A stretch of DNA of 64,000 nucleotides. Source: Platycnemis pennipes. Lineage: Eukaryota; Arthropoda; Insecta; Odonata; Platycnemididae. A model generated the notes under the pieces. It was not told where the DNA came from, made no database searches, and was given only the letters and a program-made list of their open reading frames with translations. The DNA lies in contig OW121846.1 in assembly GCA_933228895.1 (NCBI GenBank), positions 50,920,107 through 50,984,106 of the forward strand. The letters run 5' to 3'. This document shows, piece by piece, positions 12,139 through 23,298 of this stretch (the stretch's first letter is position 1; every line of letters begins with the position of its first letter). The position numbers were made by a program, and so were the translations under genes.

Positions 12139-12600
12139 TATAAGGAACGCTTCGTTCTGGAATCATATCAGTTATTAAAAAAAGATTTTTTGTTATGTTT
12201 TTGTATTAAACTATTTGATTCGTTCCGGATGCTGCCCACTTTTTTAATATATGTTCACGCAATACTTAAAGCTATATTAAATCATCAAGCGAACCCCACG
12301 AAAACCTACACCAATGGTTAAAAAGAACAACTACCCATTTGACAACTGTGAATGTGAAGTGGAAAGGAACATTGAAAATCTATGCTCGTTACAATGAAAT
12401 TATATTAAACACTTTATGCTATTACTCTGAGATGTACAGGAAAAGTCTGTGATACACTTCTATAGTTGCGGTGCTAATATTTCGTACTTGGGCGCGTATC
12501 CATTCAAATGTTTGCTCATAGAATTCACTGGCCGAGATAGGAAAAGAGCAAAAAACTTCGTCGGCAGAAAAATTCGTTAGCCGAGTTACTCGTTAGTCGA
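12139..12600. other. AT-rich spacer
   Basis: No coding or repeat signal recognised. Confidence 0.35.
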
Positions 12601-13130
12601 GGTATCTACATTTGCATAATACCCTGCAACCCACCGAAAGGGCGCCTGTCAGGGGACGAACAACCACCAGGCATAAAGCATAAATAGCTAAGGAATATAT
12701 TAAACTTACTTTCAATCAAGCGCGCTTAAAACAAGGCTGTACTTGCACAAACTTCAAGCAACCTTGATTTTTAACTCAATGTTTTGTCTCTTCAAAGTAA
12801 TATAATAATAATTCATTAGACTAGAATATTTTTAGTATATTAGTTAATTTATATTTCCCAAACACATAATTGATTAATGTTCATGCAAGAGCAAGTTAAA
12901 AATAATCTCTGCAGACTACTCACCAACATTAAGTCTCCAATACTTATTTTAATTTACTCCTGGTATCTTTGCTGTAATGTATTAGTCATCCTAATTGTGC
13001 GTAGAAAAAATGAACTTCTAAATCTCTCTGCATTACTAAATACCTGTGTAATTTTATGTCCATGATGTAACCTGCCCCTGTAGGTTGGTATTTTTAATAT
13101 ATTTGTTACATCTTTAGGGAACCTGTCCAC
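12601..13130 (-). mobile_element. CR1-like LINE 3' end with ORF2 tail
   Basis: The minus strand encodes KDVTNILKIPTYRGRL, then after a short gap ERFRSSFFLRTIR, homologous to the tail encoded at 2302-2508. The 3' UTR follows and ends with the block that reads, on the plus strand, CATAATACCCTGCAACCCACCGAAAGGG at 12615-12642, after TCTACATTTG, the remains of a GTAGAT-type tail. FFPRTI has become FFLRTI. It is 5'-truncated shortly upstream of the conserved motif. Confidence 0.75.
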
Positions 13131-13720
13131 CTAAATGTATCACTGTATATATGAAACAAGTAGTCAAGGACATAAAACGGAAGAATTGTGTTGGTGACGA
13201 AGATGATAATGGAGAGCCACACCGCTTCTTTATGGTCACTAACGAAGGGAGAATCTTCCTGCGCGTTCGATGTGATTTACGCAAGTGCTTCCAAACAGCG
13301 CTGCGATTCAGTTACTCACATGCGAAGCGTGATTTTGTTCGCGGGCGCCAAAAGAAATGGGCGAAGGGAAAGGCAAACGAGACCGTGCCACGGTTGGCGA
13401 GGGAGCAACGTCTAAGTTGGTGCGGCTTTACGGGTTTTCTGATGGCTGAGTTGCGGCCTTATTGGGTTTCAACCCGAAAGGTCTGCAAGTTTTTGGGTCG
13501 CCCTGTGCCTAACAGACCGTAACTTTCGGGCAAGGGAGCGATGGGTTCGGGGAATGGGGCCTCGCGCTCAGCCCTTTCGTACGTCCCTGGATGAGACCGT
13601 CGGCTCGTAGGGCAGAAAATTGACCAATCAGGGAGCTACTTTTGGTTACGACCATGCAGTATCGGTAACGCTCCATAAATGTGGGTGAAGGACCTCGCAA
13701 AAAAGACACAACGAGCTAGC
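13131..13720. other. GC-rich island with a 123-codon ATG frame
   Basis: The frame at 13151-13522 on the plus strand opens with ATG and encodes a basic protein of 123 residues, rich in Arg and Lys, that I do not recognise. Composition between 13250 and 13620 is clearly GC-richer than the surroundings, with several CG dinucleotides. It could be a first exon or promoter region of a host gene, or an unrecognised repeat. I see no splice-site-supported gene model. Confidence 0.3.
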
Positions 13721-14264
13721 TAATTTTTCTAACGAAATGCTGAGTATTCAGCGAAAAAAGTTCCAGTAAAATAACCAACAAGTAAATTATCTTTATTTTA
13801 ATTTTAAATATTTAAAATAGACCAGATTAAATACTTAGGCATGCATTTGACAGTAGAAAATTCGCGCGGCTGATTTACTCGCGATGTAATTAAACGTTCT
13901 TGATGGAAATAACTTTCAAATAGAGGGCGAGGTACATTCAATATCTTATTTTGTGTCGTTGCTGAGTGACTTATATAATCGGTGAGGAAAACTATGAATA
14001 AATGCAAGCAGGAGCATAAAAATATCGTATCTTAATATTCCTTTTTGTTTTCACTCCTATGGCTTTAAAAGCTTTAACCACACTCTTATTTGGTAGCAAA
14101 TGTCGTGAGACATAGCAAAGAGGTATTTTGTATTTAACTGGCATAATTCGATGAATGAGTTTTGCTCCTATTGATTAGTTATTTTCCTTGGCAAAATGCT
14201 AGGGAAAATATAGTTCTATTTATCAATTCACGGATTCAGAAGTAGCCGTGAAGTATACAGTTAA
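13721..14264. other. AT-rich stretch, nothing recognised
   Basis: No coding frame or known repeat. Confidence 0.35.
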
Positions 14265-14337
14265 GGTCACCATGGTAGCTTAAGTTGGTAAAGCACTTGA
14301 CGCAAAGTCGGGGGACCCGGGTTCGAATCAGATGAAG
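14265..14337 (+). repeat. tRNA-like SINE head, second family
   Basis: The sequence shows an A-box-like GTAGCTTAAGTTGGTAAAG, then GCACTTGACGCAAAGTCGG and an exact B-box-like GGGTTCGAATC. The head differs from the main SINE family, whose head starts GGGATCGGGTTGG. Acceptor arms do not pair cleanly, so I call it a SINE head rather than a tRNA gene. Confidence 0.5.
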
Positions 14338-14774
14338 GTACATAACTTTTTCTCTTCAGAAATTTTGCTTTTTTCATTTAAGCTTAAATTAGTAAGTAAC
14401 GATAACCTGTGGAATAGAGAAATCGTTTATTTTATTTTGAAGACTATCGTTTCACTCGTGCTTAAAATATTCCTGCTCTTTCTGATTGTTAACCCTAAAA
14501 ATGTTTGGCAACTTGAGGGTATAGCCATAAAATACTATTTTAATGCTCTTTCTCCAAGACTAAAATGAACTTATGCTGTAAGGTGTGATATATTTTTACC
14601 AATAAAACATGAAACATTTGCGACATTTAATAAAAAGAGCCTTTAAATGGGAATTCAATAGAGTTCCAGAAGTTGACCATTTTTTCCTTCTGCTGTGCAA
14701 TTTTAAAACAAGAGTTAACACATAAATCGGTAAGTTGGATTAGGAATCGCTCTAAATATCCCCAAGTGCCTTCA
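14338..14774. other. AT-rich stretch after tRNA-like head
   Basis: Possibly the body of the SINE or unrelated DNA; I cannot align it to another copy in the window. Confidence 0.3.
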
Positions 14775-14905
14775 GACACGACTGTAATAACGCTAACTCC
14801 AGGGTTCCCTCCACTCTTCCTCCGTTTCTAAAAAAAATTCTGCATCTACCCAACTACTCACCTATATTCAATGCAAAAATTACCTCAGTTCCTCGTCGCA
14901 GAGTA
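14775..14905 (+). repeat. SINE 3'-body fragment
   Basis: AATAACGCTAACTCCAGGGTT is followed by CCCTCCACTCTTCCTCCG and CCAACTACTCACCTATATTCA, the order of the 3' half of the main SINE. The head and core are absent, so this is a 5'-truncated or eroded copy. Confidence 0.6.
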
Positions 14906-15679
14906 CCTCGTCTAAGAGCGTGCTCCATGCGCGGGGTTAACTTTCATCTCAGGGCCCAGTGGCACGTAAAATTCATTTAATACGGACATGGTTCCTTGAC
15001 GGACGATTTTTCAGTCCCTTTGGTCCCTGTTAAACGCTTCCCGCGGAGACCCTTATTTCAAGAACTCCACGCACCCTGACTTGACCGTATCCAAAGAGGC
15101 TTCGGTCGGATTACAACTCAGAACCATCGGTCAGGAGCCAAATACAACCAATAGGTCTATTACTCTGTTTTCCTTTCGTCATCCAGAAAAAAAGTTACCA
15201 TCGGAAAGGCTTAATATCTCCGAAACTAAGCTCCTTACGCCTTATTCTGAGATTTTCTGGCCAACGAGCAAACAGGAGTATAGTTTTCGGGCAAACATGA
15301 CTGATATCTTTTTCTACGCGAGCGGCCTTCCTTAATGAAGTCCCATCGCAAAATGCGATAGACAAACGAATTGGGAGAATCCACCATTTTATTTCTCTAT
15401 TTGAAAATACTGTGGTCGAATAAAAATTGCCCAAATCTCGGGGAAGCATGTTGAAGTCAAAGAATGCAACACTTGGGCGAATATGTCTTATGGGTCGGGA
15501 ATCAGTGCCAAATCAGAGTTTGAAGCACAGCTTAAAATCTCTTTGCAGAAATGAGAGAGAGATACCGGCTGTGAATATGAAACATTGTGATTTTAACCCA
15601 GCGTACTTAGATACTAATAATAAGACCAGAAAAAATCTCTACGCACATTATATCAATATAAAATATCAAAGAAATTTTG
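14906..15679. other. Unassigned segment
   Basis: Frames of about 85 codons on both strands show no family likeness. The left part 14906-15080 is GC-richer and may be unique DNA. Confidence 0.3.
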
Positions 15680-15848
15680 GTGTGTGAAAGAATTTACAAT
15701 ACGGGACATACGTGAGGATTATTATACTTAGATCCTTAACAAAAAAACCCACTGCATGAAAACACCCGCACAAGAAGGGGGAACACAAACCTTGTGATAT
15801 CCTGCTGGTAGTGTAGCTAGCGTTTAAAAAAAATAAATATAATAATAT
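15680..15848 (-). repeat. Inverted copy of the 9.5-kb repeat
   Basis: Reverse-complemented, it follows 9481-9650 almost base for base over long stretches: ATTATATTT, AAACRCTAGCT, CCCCCTTCTTGTG, GTATAATAATCCTCACG and AATTCTTTCACACAC. Divergence is roughly a fifth of sites by eye. It is a second insertion of the same LINE-like element in the opposite direction, without the ATT tail. Confidence 0.8.
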
Positions 15849-16093
15849 CAGATCGACGTTACCGTGACTATAATTGGTTCATATAATGCCTCTTTTCGGA
15901 TTTTTTGTGTACTCCTACAGATATACATAAATTTACAACGATTGCGCGTCATTTTCATTTATACTTATTTTCATTTGTGTAAAAAGTAACATTTGAAGTG
16001 AACGTCTGACATAAATATATTATCTGTAATTTCGTAGCATCATTAGTGTTATTTCTGTTGCCTACATTTCTCTTTCTTGGAATACGCTTCCTG
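15849..16093. other. AT-rich spacer
   Basis: Nothing recognised. Confidence 0.3.
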
Positions 16094-16372
16094 AGTCGGC
16101 TAGATTACTGGTCTCCCAACCCGAGGATCCGGTTTGAATCACGGCACTGGTGGATTTTTCATTAGCATACCGGTCCTTAGAGAGGAAAGCACTTCGACTT
16201 CAGTACTCCGTCCGTCGGATGGGACGTTAAGCCGTGATTTCCTAGGCGCGTTCCGTTAAGAGCATGCTAATGCCGACGCCTGGCTGAACTCTTCCTCCGT
16301 TCCATGAATACTCTTACCTTTACCCAGTCACCAACCTCAGTGCAAATGTCGGACACCTCCCTCAAATAATTA
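16094..16372 (+). repeat. tRNA-derived SINE, well-preserved core
   Basis: Part of the tRNA head survives (TAGATTACTGGTCTCCCAAC, CCGAGGATCCGGTTTGAATC). The CACTGGTGGATTTTTCA linker, core CTCCGTCCGTCGGATGGGAC with GTTAAGCCGTG, TGCTAATGCCGACGCC, the CTTCCTCCG body and a 3' end GACACCTCCCTCAAATAA all follow in order. The first ~15 bases of the family head are missing. Confidence 0.9.
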
Positions 16373-16737
16373 CAACTTCGTTTTTCTCAACTAGCACTAA
16401 AACCATAGCGATGAATAAGTTATCAGTGAATAGGACTTTTTACCTTCCTTTGACATAGCATTCTCAGTTTACTTTATACTCAAATAGTTTTTTTGCAACT
16501 TAAGTTATAAATAAACTCTTTTAGAAATAACCGTAACAAGAAAAAGACGTCTCCTTGGTGAGGTTGTTATTAAACAACGGAGAATAAAGGTTTATTGTAG
16601 GCAGGATACATGGATGTTGCTTTTAATCGTGCAAATAGCCGGCAAATATAAAGTAAATAATTTAAAAATACACTGACATCTACAATCTATCTTTGTTATT
16701 TTGCATCCTCGCCTCAATAAAAGCTACTTATTCCCGG

Positions 16738-16792
16738 AAGCACACCTATCTCAAATGACGAAAATGGCCTTAGCTGGTGGTTGCACCCAGAA
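16738..16792 (+). repeat. SINE 3'-end fragment
   Basis: CACACCTATCTCAAATGACG followed by AAATGGCCTTAGCTGGTGGTT matches only the last ~50 bases of the main SINE, so it is an extreme 5' truncation. Confidence 0.6.
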
Positions 16793-18400
16793 AAACAGCA
16801 GTAAATGGAGCTAAGTTCATTCCCAGTTGAAATTGACGGGTTCGGAGCTATGTTTACTCCGACCCATCTCACTTTCCTCGTCCTGTTCTCCGATGACCAA
16901 TGGTTAGGATTAGAGTGAATATAGTAAGGGGTCCTAACCCAACTTCACTTTCTAGACGGGAGGTCCATTCTTTATTCACACGTTTGAAACCTTTTACCGC
17001 AGGGAGATAAATTGAGTAGCATGAATTTTGCCAAGTGTTTCCCGATCTTTCGAAAGGCCTCGTTCAGCGACGTGGGTCTCACTCTGCTGCCGAAAAGATG
17101 TTGTTGCCTCTGCAGCGTTCCGTCATGCGTTCAAAGTTAACTTGAAAAAATTATAAATTACAGTTATAATAAAAAGTGTTGCGAAGATATGAAGGGTTCA
17201 AATACTATAATTTTGACGTTTTGCGATCGATTTTAACGAATTTGTGGTGTCATGGGTGCACAAATTAAAAAATAGAACAATGCCTCTTGTGTATGATTTG
17301 CTACGACATGAGGACAGAATTCTATTTGGTTCCTTATTTATTCTTGTATAAATGGCTAAACTAGAGTCAGTTATTTTTATGCAAATTTTGTTTATGTAAA
17401 AAAATTAGGAAAAAATCCTAATTTTTTGACATAAACGGAATATTTAGCCTAAATCTTTATTTTCAGTTGCTCAAATTTTACTTCATTTCCCTGCCATGAT
17501 TGTCATTTTCAAGTCTGTATTGAAGCCTTTTTTCCTGAAACAAATATGAGAGGCTATACAATGATCGCAAGAGCCTAGTGATATCCATCTTATCTATATT
17601 TGTGAGTAATTAAGCATGATATATTTTGATGGCTCCTTAATGAAATTAGCCCATTTTCAGCCTTTCAATTTCCTTACTTTTACTCTTTAAATAACGCAAG
17701 GATAATAAAGTTTTTTGGGTCCACTGAATGTCAACTTCTTTCATATTTAACTTTGAACGGATTACAGTAGCTCTCCCCCCTCCTTGATGATCTTACGAGA
17801 TGAAGATGTCGAGAAATCAGGAAGTGTGGTAATGGCCCATTCTTTGATTCCTTTGGCAACACGTGCGGGCACTTAGCGGAACAGTAACAAGGCTTTTAGT
17901 CGGAGTAAGGCAAAGAGTATCGCATTTCGGGGGAGTGTTTTTCCATTGAACTGCCACCGCAGGTTTCGGTAAGTGGGTGATGTCACTCGTCGGAAGGAAT
18001 CACCCGGGAACGCGCTGTCAGGATACTTATCCCCTCGTCTCCTAATCGGTTCACCGCCAAAGTAAATCTTTCCGATGGACACGACTCGGTTCCATCCATC
18101 AAGGCGGCGATGGGTATTGACACATGGCCGCCAAATCTAGCAGGAAGTCTTAATTACATTTGAAAATGCCGTAAATACATGAAAGCGAGGGAACAAGTTT
18201 TGGGAAAATAGGCTCGTGAAATTACTGTTGAATTAAAAACTTATCCAGTGCTTCAATTACATTTCTACTTCTCTGAATGCAAGTGATCATTAATCAATAT
18301 TTCAAGTCGGGGAAAATACTTACCTTATCTATCTTACTGTGCTTTATGCCTATATTGTCTGTTTTTGATTGACATGATTGATTTTATTTAAATTTTATGA
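16793..18400. other. AT-rich stretch with one stem-loop
   Basis: Apart from the inverted repeat at 17391-17435 I see no gene or known repeat. A GC-richer patch lies at 17860-18090, with a 69-codon frame of no known family. Confidence 0.35.
17391..17435. repeat. 20-bp inverted repeat with 5-base loop
   Basis: Arms TTTATGTAAAAAAATTAGGA and TCCTAATTTTTTGACATAAA pair with a single mismatch around an AAAAA loop. It lacks target duplication or a recognisable TIR, so it may be a decayed foldback element or a replication-slippage product. Confidence 0.85.
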
Positions 18401-18452
18401 TTATTGATTTTAAGATATCTGACCATAATGTTAGACATCTTAAAATCAATAA
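18401..18452. repeat. 22-bp inverted repeat
   Basis: TTATTGATTTTAAGATATCT at 18401 pairs with AGACATCTTAAAATCAATAA at 18433, with two mismatches over the 22-base arms and a spacer of about 8 bases. It sits just upstream of the repeat at 18480-18720 and may mark its boundary. Confidence 0.85.
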
Positions 18453-18479
18453 CGGTAATTACGTGAAGATTAATCATTA

Positions 18480-18720
18480 ATTGGAGTACTCAGGGGGCTT
18501 TTCGACCGCGCCCTTCCCAAGCGAACCAATCACATGTCACCTGACCCGAGAACCACCAAGTATATAAGACGGCCAAAGTAGACATGTCATACAGCAGCCC
18601 TAAGGATGATGCTCGAGTCGACCGTTGAAACGTCGGCCAGCATGGAAGTCTTAACCCGGTAGAACACCCGTGAAAAGTTTGGGCAGTTAATACGCCAAGA
18701 AACCACTAGATCGTACTTCA
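18480..18720 (+). mobile_element. Retroelement end with TATA box and GAAACG box
   Basis: Visible in order: a CCAATCACATG patch (about 18524), TATATAAG at 18561-18568, CCTAAGGATGATG at 18599-18611, then CCGTTGAAACGTCGGCCAGC and a conserved-looking GGTAGAACACCCGTGAAAAG. The GATGATG..GAAACG spacing resembles the core boxes of hammerhead-like motifs reported in Penelope-like retroelement pseudo-LTRs, which also act as promoters. That family assignment is inference; no reverse transcriptase is present nearby. Confidence 0.45.
18561..18568 (+). promoter_or_regulatory. TATA-box candidate
   Basis: TATATAAG lies about 40 bases upstream of the GATGATG..GAAACG block, inside a repeat-like unit. If used, it would drive that element rather than a host gene. 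Confidence 0.35.
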
Positions 18721-20278
18721 GTAATCTTCAATTTTCCGATGGTTGATGAATTCGTTCCTGAAACATTTATGTGCTTTGCTTTATTTTGTGCCTCGTAATC
18801 ACGGGAGAACTGCAAGACATTTTTCAATCGGAAATAATTCCACCACCTCCAGACTAAATCAATACCATGTGGTACTTTAGTGTGCTAGATTACATCTTGA
18901 CTTTCATGGCACTCTAAACATGAGTATGCCCACATGGGGAGCTACGTAGCGATATGAAAACCGTGGGTGTATTTTTATGCAGAGTTTCGGCAATTAGGTG
19001 CGATTCCTGTGTATGTAAAATGGGCACAAAATATATATGTAGCATAAATACATTCTTGCACCACGGCGTAATATAAGGTACAGTGATTGAAGCTCGTAGG
19101 TAGGTGAACGGATGGAAAATAAATATCTTCACTTCGGAGTAAATATTCACCGGTCGCATGAAAATACAAGTTAACGGGTTTTTGGTTCTTTAACGTTTAG
19201 ATTTAATCAAACCCACACCTAAGGTCTTAAGTTTGAGGATTTAATTGATGAAAATTGCATCTATAATGGTTGTGATGCATGAACCCACGGCATTTGAATA
19301 GTCGGCCAGCTCATTACCGTCCTGTTACAATGGCCCTTAATTTCGGTTATTAATTTCAGTACTGATCACGTAGTGAGGTAGAATGTCCACCGGAAACGTT
19401 ATGAGGGCTCCTATCATCCCTAACCATTTTGATTAGGTTGATTTAGTTAACGCACTGACATGAGTAAAGTGAAATGTATGTACCTTCTGGCACTCCTCAC
19501 CATGACTAGAAACTGGTAGCAGATTGGCTAGATTATTAGTCACTCAACATTGTTTTAAAACTGAATTCATTTCAATTTGAAACTGAATGGCATCCCACGT
19601 GGTAGAATAACTCGCTTATTCGAAGTATGAAGAAGAGTTGCGATGATATTGCATTCCTCAATTCGGTTTGATCCAGGCTTGGCAGTATTTTTTCCTCAAA
19701 GAAGCCCAAAATAGACCTAAATGGAACAAAGCAAATGCGAGATACCGAAGCATTTTCCGGTGGGATATTCGAAAGAAATTCAAATTCAACCAGGAAACTC
19801 TCAACCAGGCAACTCGGCTTCCAGATACCTTCCCTTTGAAAATCCACAATTGGTTTATTACGTTCTCTAAGAGTCTCCAGTTTCTAAGTTTCCTGCTGAA
19901 GGACAATAGTAGCCTTGTAGACTCCCACGGATGTGGCTCTAGGAACGATTCTCGCGAAATATCATCAATTCCAATGATTTTATCCCATGAGAAAACTAGA
20001 TGGTTTCTTTAATTACTAATTAATTATCATTCAAATATTCAAATTAGTATGATTTCATTATGCTTCATTCCAAGGACAAGTCATTCCATTACAAAATTCA
20101 ACCACCGTCAAACGGTCTGAAGTTGGACACTTTTTCCAATAATATTTATCTCAGGATCTTAGTTATAAAAATACATATTATTTTTTACCTCGTTTTTCAT
20201 TATCTTTTATTTTATATAGAAATGTATTTTTCAACCATCCAATCATTTTTCTGTTGCGTGAAAAAATAATTATGTGTG
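18721..20278. other. No gene recognised
   Basis: Frames at 19572-20012 on both strands reach 114 codons but show no known domain. No repeat copies are seen. Confidence 0.35.
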
Positions 20279-20370
20279 TCCGACTTAACCCGGCTTTCCG
20301 GTTTTGAGTCGGACAGTCATTCGATTTTCACAGAATCTGCTATGGTATGATCGCTGTCCGGAGTCGGACA
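20279..20370. repeat. GTCCGACT hairpin plus repeated AGTCGGACA
   Basis: GTCCGACT at 20279 pairs with AGTCGGAC at 20307-20314, and inner CCGG blocks extend the stem. AGTCGGACA recurs at 20362-20370 about 55 bases on. It lies downstream of the transposase pseudogene that ends at 20533, so it may be the subterminal region of that transposon. Confidence 0.6.
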
Positions 20371-20532
20371 TGTGAATATAGACGAAGGGATTTCTACCTC
20401 CACTTTCTTCGAGATGAAGGTCGTTGGAAAGGTACCGTATGGTATGGAGAGATTCGATGATGCTTCGACATGTGATAAATGAAATTAAGCATGCCAAATT
20501 AAACAATCTCATTTTTATTTAGTGTACCTATG

Positions 20533-22398
20533 TTAACATATATTATAATCCTGAAAATCTATATTAAAATGAAAATTAACCAATATTTTTTTAATTGATG
20601 TAAAATTAGGTGGATCGAGATTTTGTTCTATTTGTTCTAAGTCTACTAAACAATTCTCATCGGTCTCCGGCCATTTAAAATTTTTCCCCATTTTTCTAGC
20701 ACATCGAATTTCCAATCCATTGTCTGTAACTTCTTCCACGCATGCTACACAAAATCGAACACTTTTCTCGGTTGGAAATTTAACTAATACCCAATCCCCT
20801 TCCTTTGTGTCCTCAAATCTACATTTGCCAGAGTCCTCCAATCGCTCCTCCTTCCATTCATCTGAAGAATCTTGTAATGAATAAAAGTCTTCCCGAAGTT
20901 GAATCATCAGATTCAGGCACCTGAACTTTTTTCTTTATTCTTTTATTATTGATTCCCTATGAGCTTGGACGGGTTTCCTCTTCCTGCGAGCTCATTAAGT
21001 CAGCTGATGTGATGCTTTTTCAAGGTGCCACGTTAATTTTTGTTTTTCTTTGCGGGGCAATTTTTTTATGACTTCCATAACGCATTTTTTCCAGCATTTC
21101 AATCACCGAGTCACCTACCAGCTGCACAGTTATAGAGGAGTCTCGTTCTTTGCTGAAGCTATTCTCTAATCTATTAGGGATCTTCTCCAACACTTCTTCT
21201 GGTTTTAAGGGATAGTTTCCACAATCACGAAAGTCACCCATGAGGTTAGCCGCAGCATTGGACTAGCTCTTTCACATAGGCTCTTAAGGAGCGCAGGAAA
21301 AACATATTTGGGAAGAATAACCAGTTGTCTATCGGCATTTGCCCTCCATTCTGTCAAAATATCCCTCCAAGCCAATTTCCACAGCCGAGAAAATGCCACA
21401 TTCAGTGGCTGGAGGAGATGAGTAGCATTGGGGGGAAGACACACAAATTTATATCATTGTCTTCGCACATTCTTATTACATCTGCACAAAAATGACTTGA
21501 TAAATTATCACCAGTGACCCCTTTCGTGCCAGCAAGTTAATTCAAGTTTCAACCAGCCCATGGAATCACCTTCGTTGAGAACCAATCACGGAATATAATT
21601 TCATCAATTCACCCCGAAGATGACCTGTTATATCTAGCACTTCTAGGGCCCCCAAGTGTCCAAGTGTCCCACACTTTTTCAGATTTTTACACCACGTACA
21701 CTGGTAGTGTTTGTCCATCTGCCGTACGAGTAAATTTATTTGAAGTGGCAGATTTAGAACTATTAAGCACTCGCTCTGGGTATTTATTTCCCCTCTTAAA
21801 AATACTCACTTTTCCACCTGGGTCATCCCCCAAATTTGTCTTATCGTAACTGAGAACATTGGACGGAGGAATCCCTTCAATCATTCTTCCTAGCCATTCA
21901 AAATATTTTTTGCATTGCTCAACCTCAATCTGAAAAATAAATCCGAATTTGTGAAGGAAGTCATTCGTAATGCATATTTTTTCTTCTTCTTTTGCGCAAC
22001 CACGAGCACTTATAAGGCACTGCCTTACCCTAGACCTTCGTACAAGTATATTTCTACACACCCGCAAAGAAATTTCAGCGTTCCTGTGAAGAAATCCTTC
22101 AACCCATTCTTCTCCAGGCAAATTATTCTTAAATCGCGACTCCGTGCGGCCACATTTTTCCAAAAATCGTTTTGCCAAGGTCAGACTTCGTAAATGGAAA
22201 ACCCCATTCTGACACTTTTATGAGAATTGCACTGATTGTGGCTTCCTCCTCTTGATTAAATACTGACTGAGCACCATGCTTTCCTGGGTGTTTTCCTCGA
22301 ACACGATCAGAAAGAGTTGATTTCGGGATGAGGTATTTCTTTGAAGCAGCTCTTATTGACAATTTATTTGATCTTATTTCGTCAAAGTGCTTTATCAA
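20533..22398 (-). pseudogene. pogo-family DDE transposase with C-terminal domain, decayed
   Basis: Minus-strand pieces fall in the right order. First comes an N-terminal psq/CENP-B-type helix-turn-helix (LSIRAASKKYLIPKSTLSDR) from 22398. The start of the DDE domain follows: FLHRNAEISLR, then NVLSYDKTNLGDDPGGK with the first catalytic D, KYPERVLNSSKSATS and ADGQTLPVYVV. KVWDTWTLGG and a GDNLSSHF segment lie across several stops at 21450-21690. Next are LPPNATHLLQPLNVAF, where the third catalytic acidic residue of LQPLD is N, and YPLKPEEVLEKIP. The last piece is a separate acidic and GDWVLVKFPTEKSVRF domain ending DFQDYN. It cuts and pastes DNA in the nucleus when intact. Stops, frame changes and the lost acidic residue make this copy dead. 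The open pieces are 22398-22129, 22178-21687, 21444-21205, 21241-21020 and 20907-20533. The first piece opens with TTG, so the true start may lie upstream. Confidence 0.9.
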
Positions 22399-23298
22399 TG
22401 TTAGGATAAAGCACCATTGTCAACACTGACCAACACCTGTTCAGTAACTGAACGCATCTACTACAAACGTGAAACTAGTTAGATAGGTAGGTATTTTTGA
22501 CTTCTCACCAGGCGGCGCCCCACTGAACGACTTCAGACGGGGAAATGTGAGTAAACTGTTTGCCTTGGACAAGATGGAGTGGTGAAAACCTACTTGATAC
22601 TCAAAATAGAAATTTATATACATTCTAACAAACGTAAAATTCTTCTACACTAAATGTTGAAGAGTTTCATATATCATTCAGTGCATATTACCCAGATTAG
22701 CAGAAGTTTCATGTGAAAGTTAGACACTAAATATTATTCTCGAGAACCTCTTAGTAAAATCTGTAGCAGCTTTGAGTCCAATTAAGTGGAAGTGGACAGA
22801 CTTGTAAATGCTACAAAAAAGACTATGTTACGCTGTTATGTTTATGCTACGCGACCATTAATCTTGGCTAGATATTACGAGGACCGTTATGATTCCACAA
22901 CATTGTTATTAGGTTCTTGCTTTAGTGCCCGACTTCACCCCCCCTTTCCAACCTTAGACGGAATGACTGCGTCCAAATTAAGTTACATTCGCATTCAGAG
23001 AACACGAGATCAGAAATCCAAGATAATTTTTCTCATTTTTAATCAGGTACTGTAGCATTTTGTGTCATTCTTTATATACATAACGCCCACGAGAAATCTC
23101 AATAGCTAAATTTTTTAAATATTATAGGTTTACTTAGTAACTGAGACTTTCGAATTATCTCAAAAGAGTTGATCACACACGCAACATTTATGTACAAAAT
23201 TCTAATAGCAATAGCAACAATGCAGTTGTCTTGTTAAAATTAGGATGGCAACCGACGATTAAGATTATGATTTTCGCTATCAATGCACGATCTTGGTG
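22399..23298. other. Upstream flank of the transposase; no gene
   Basis: The 5' terminal inverted repeat of the pogo element should lie here. I could not match any stretch to the sequence beyond 20530. An 89-codon frame at 22786-23055 has no known relatives that I can recognise. Confidence 0.35.

Noticed and set aside
15081..15449. Antisense pair of 84-codon frames
   Set aside because: Mirror openings on both strands without domain or repeat support.
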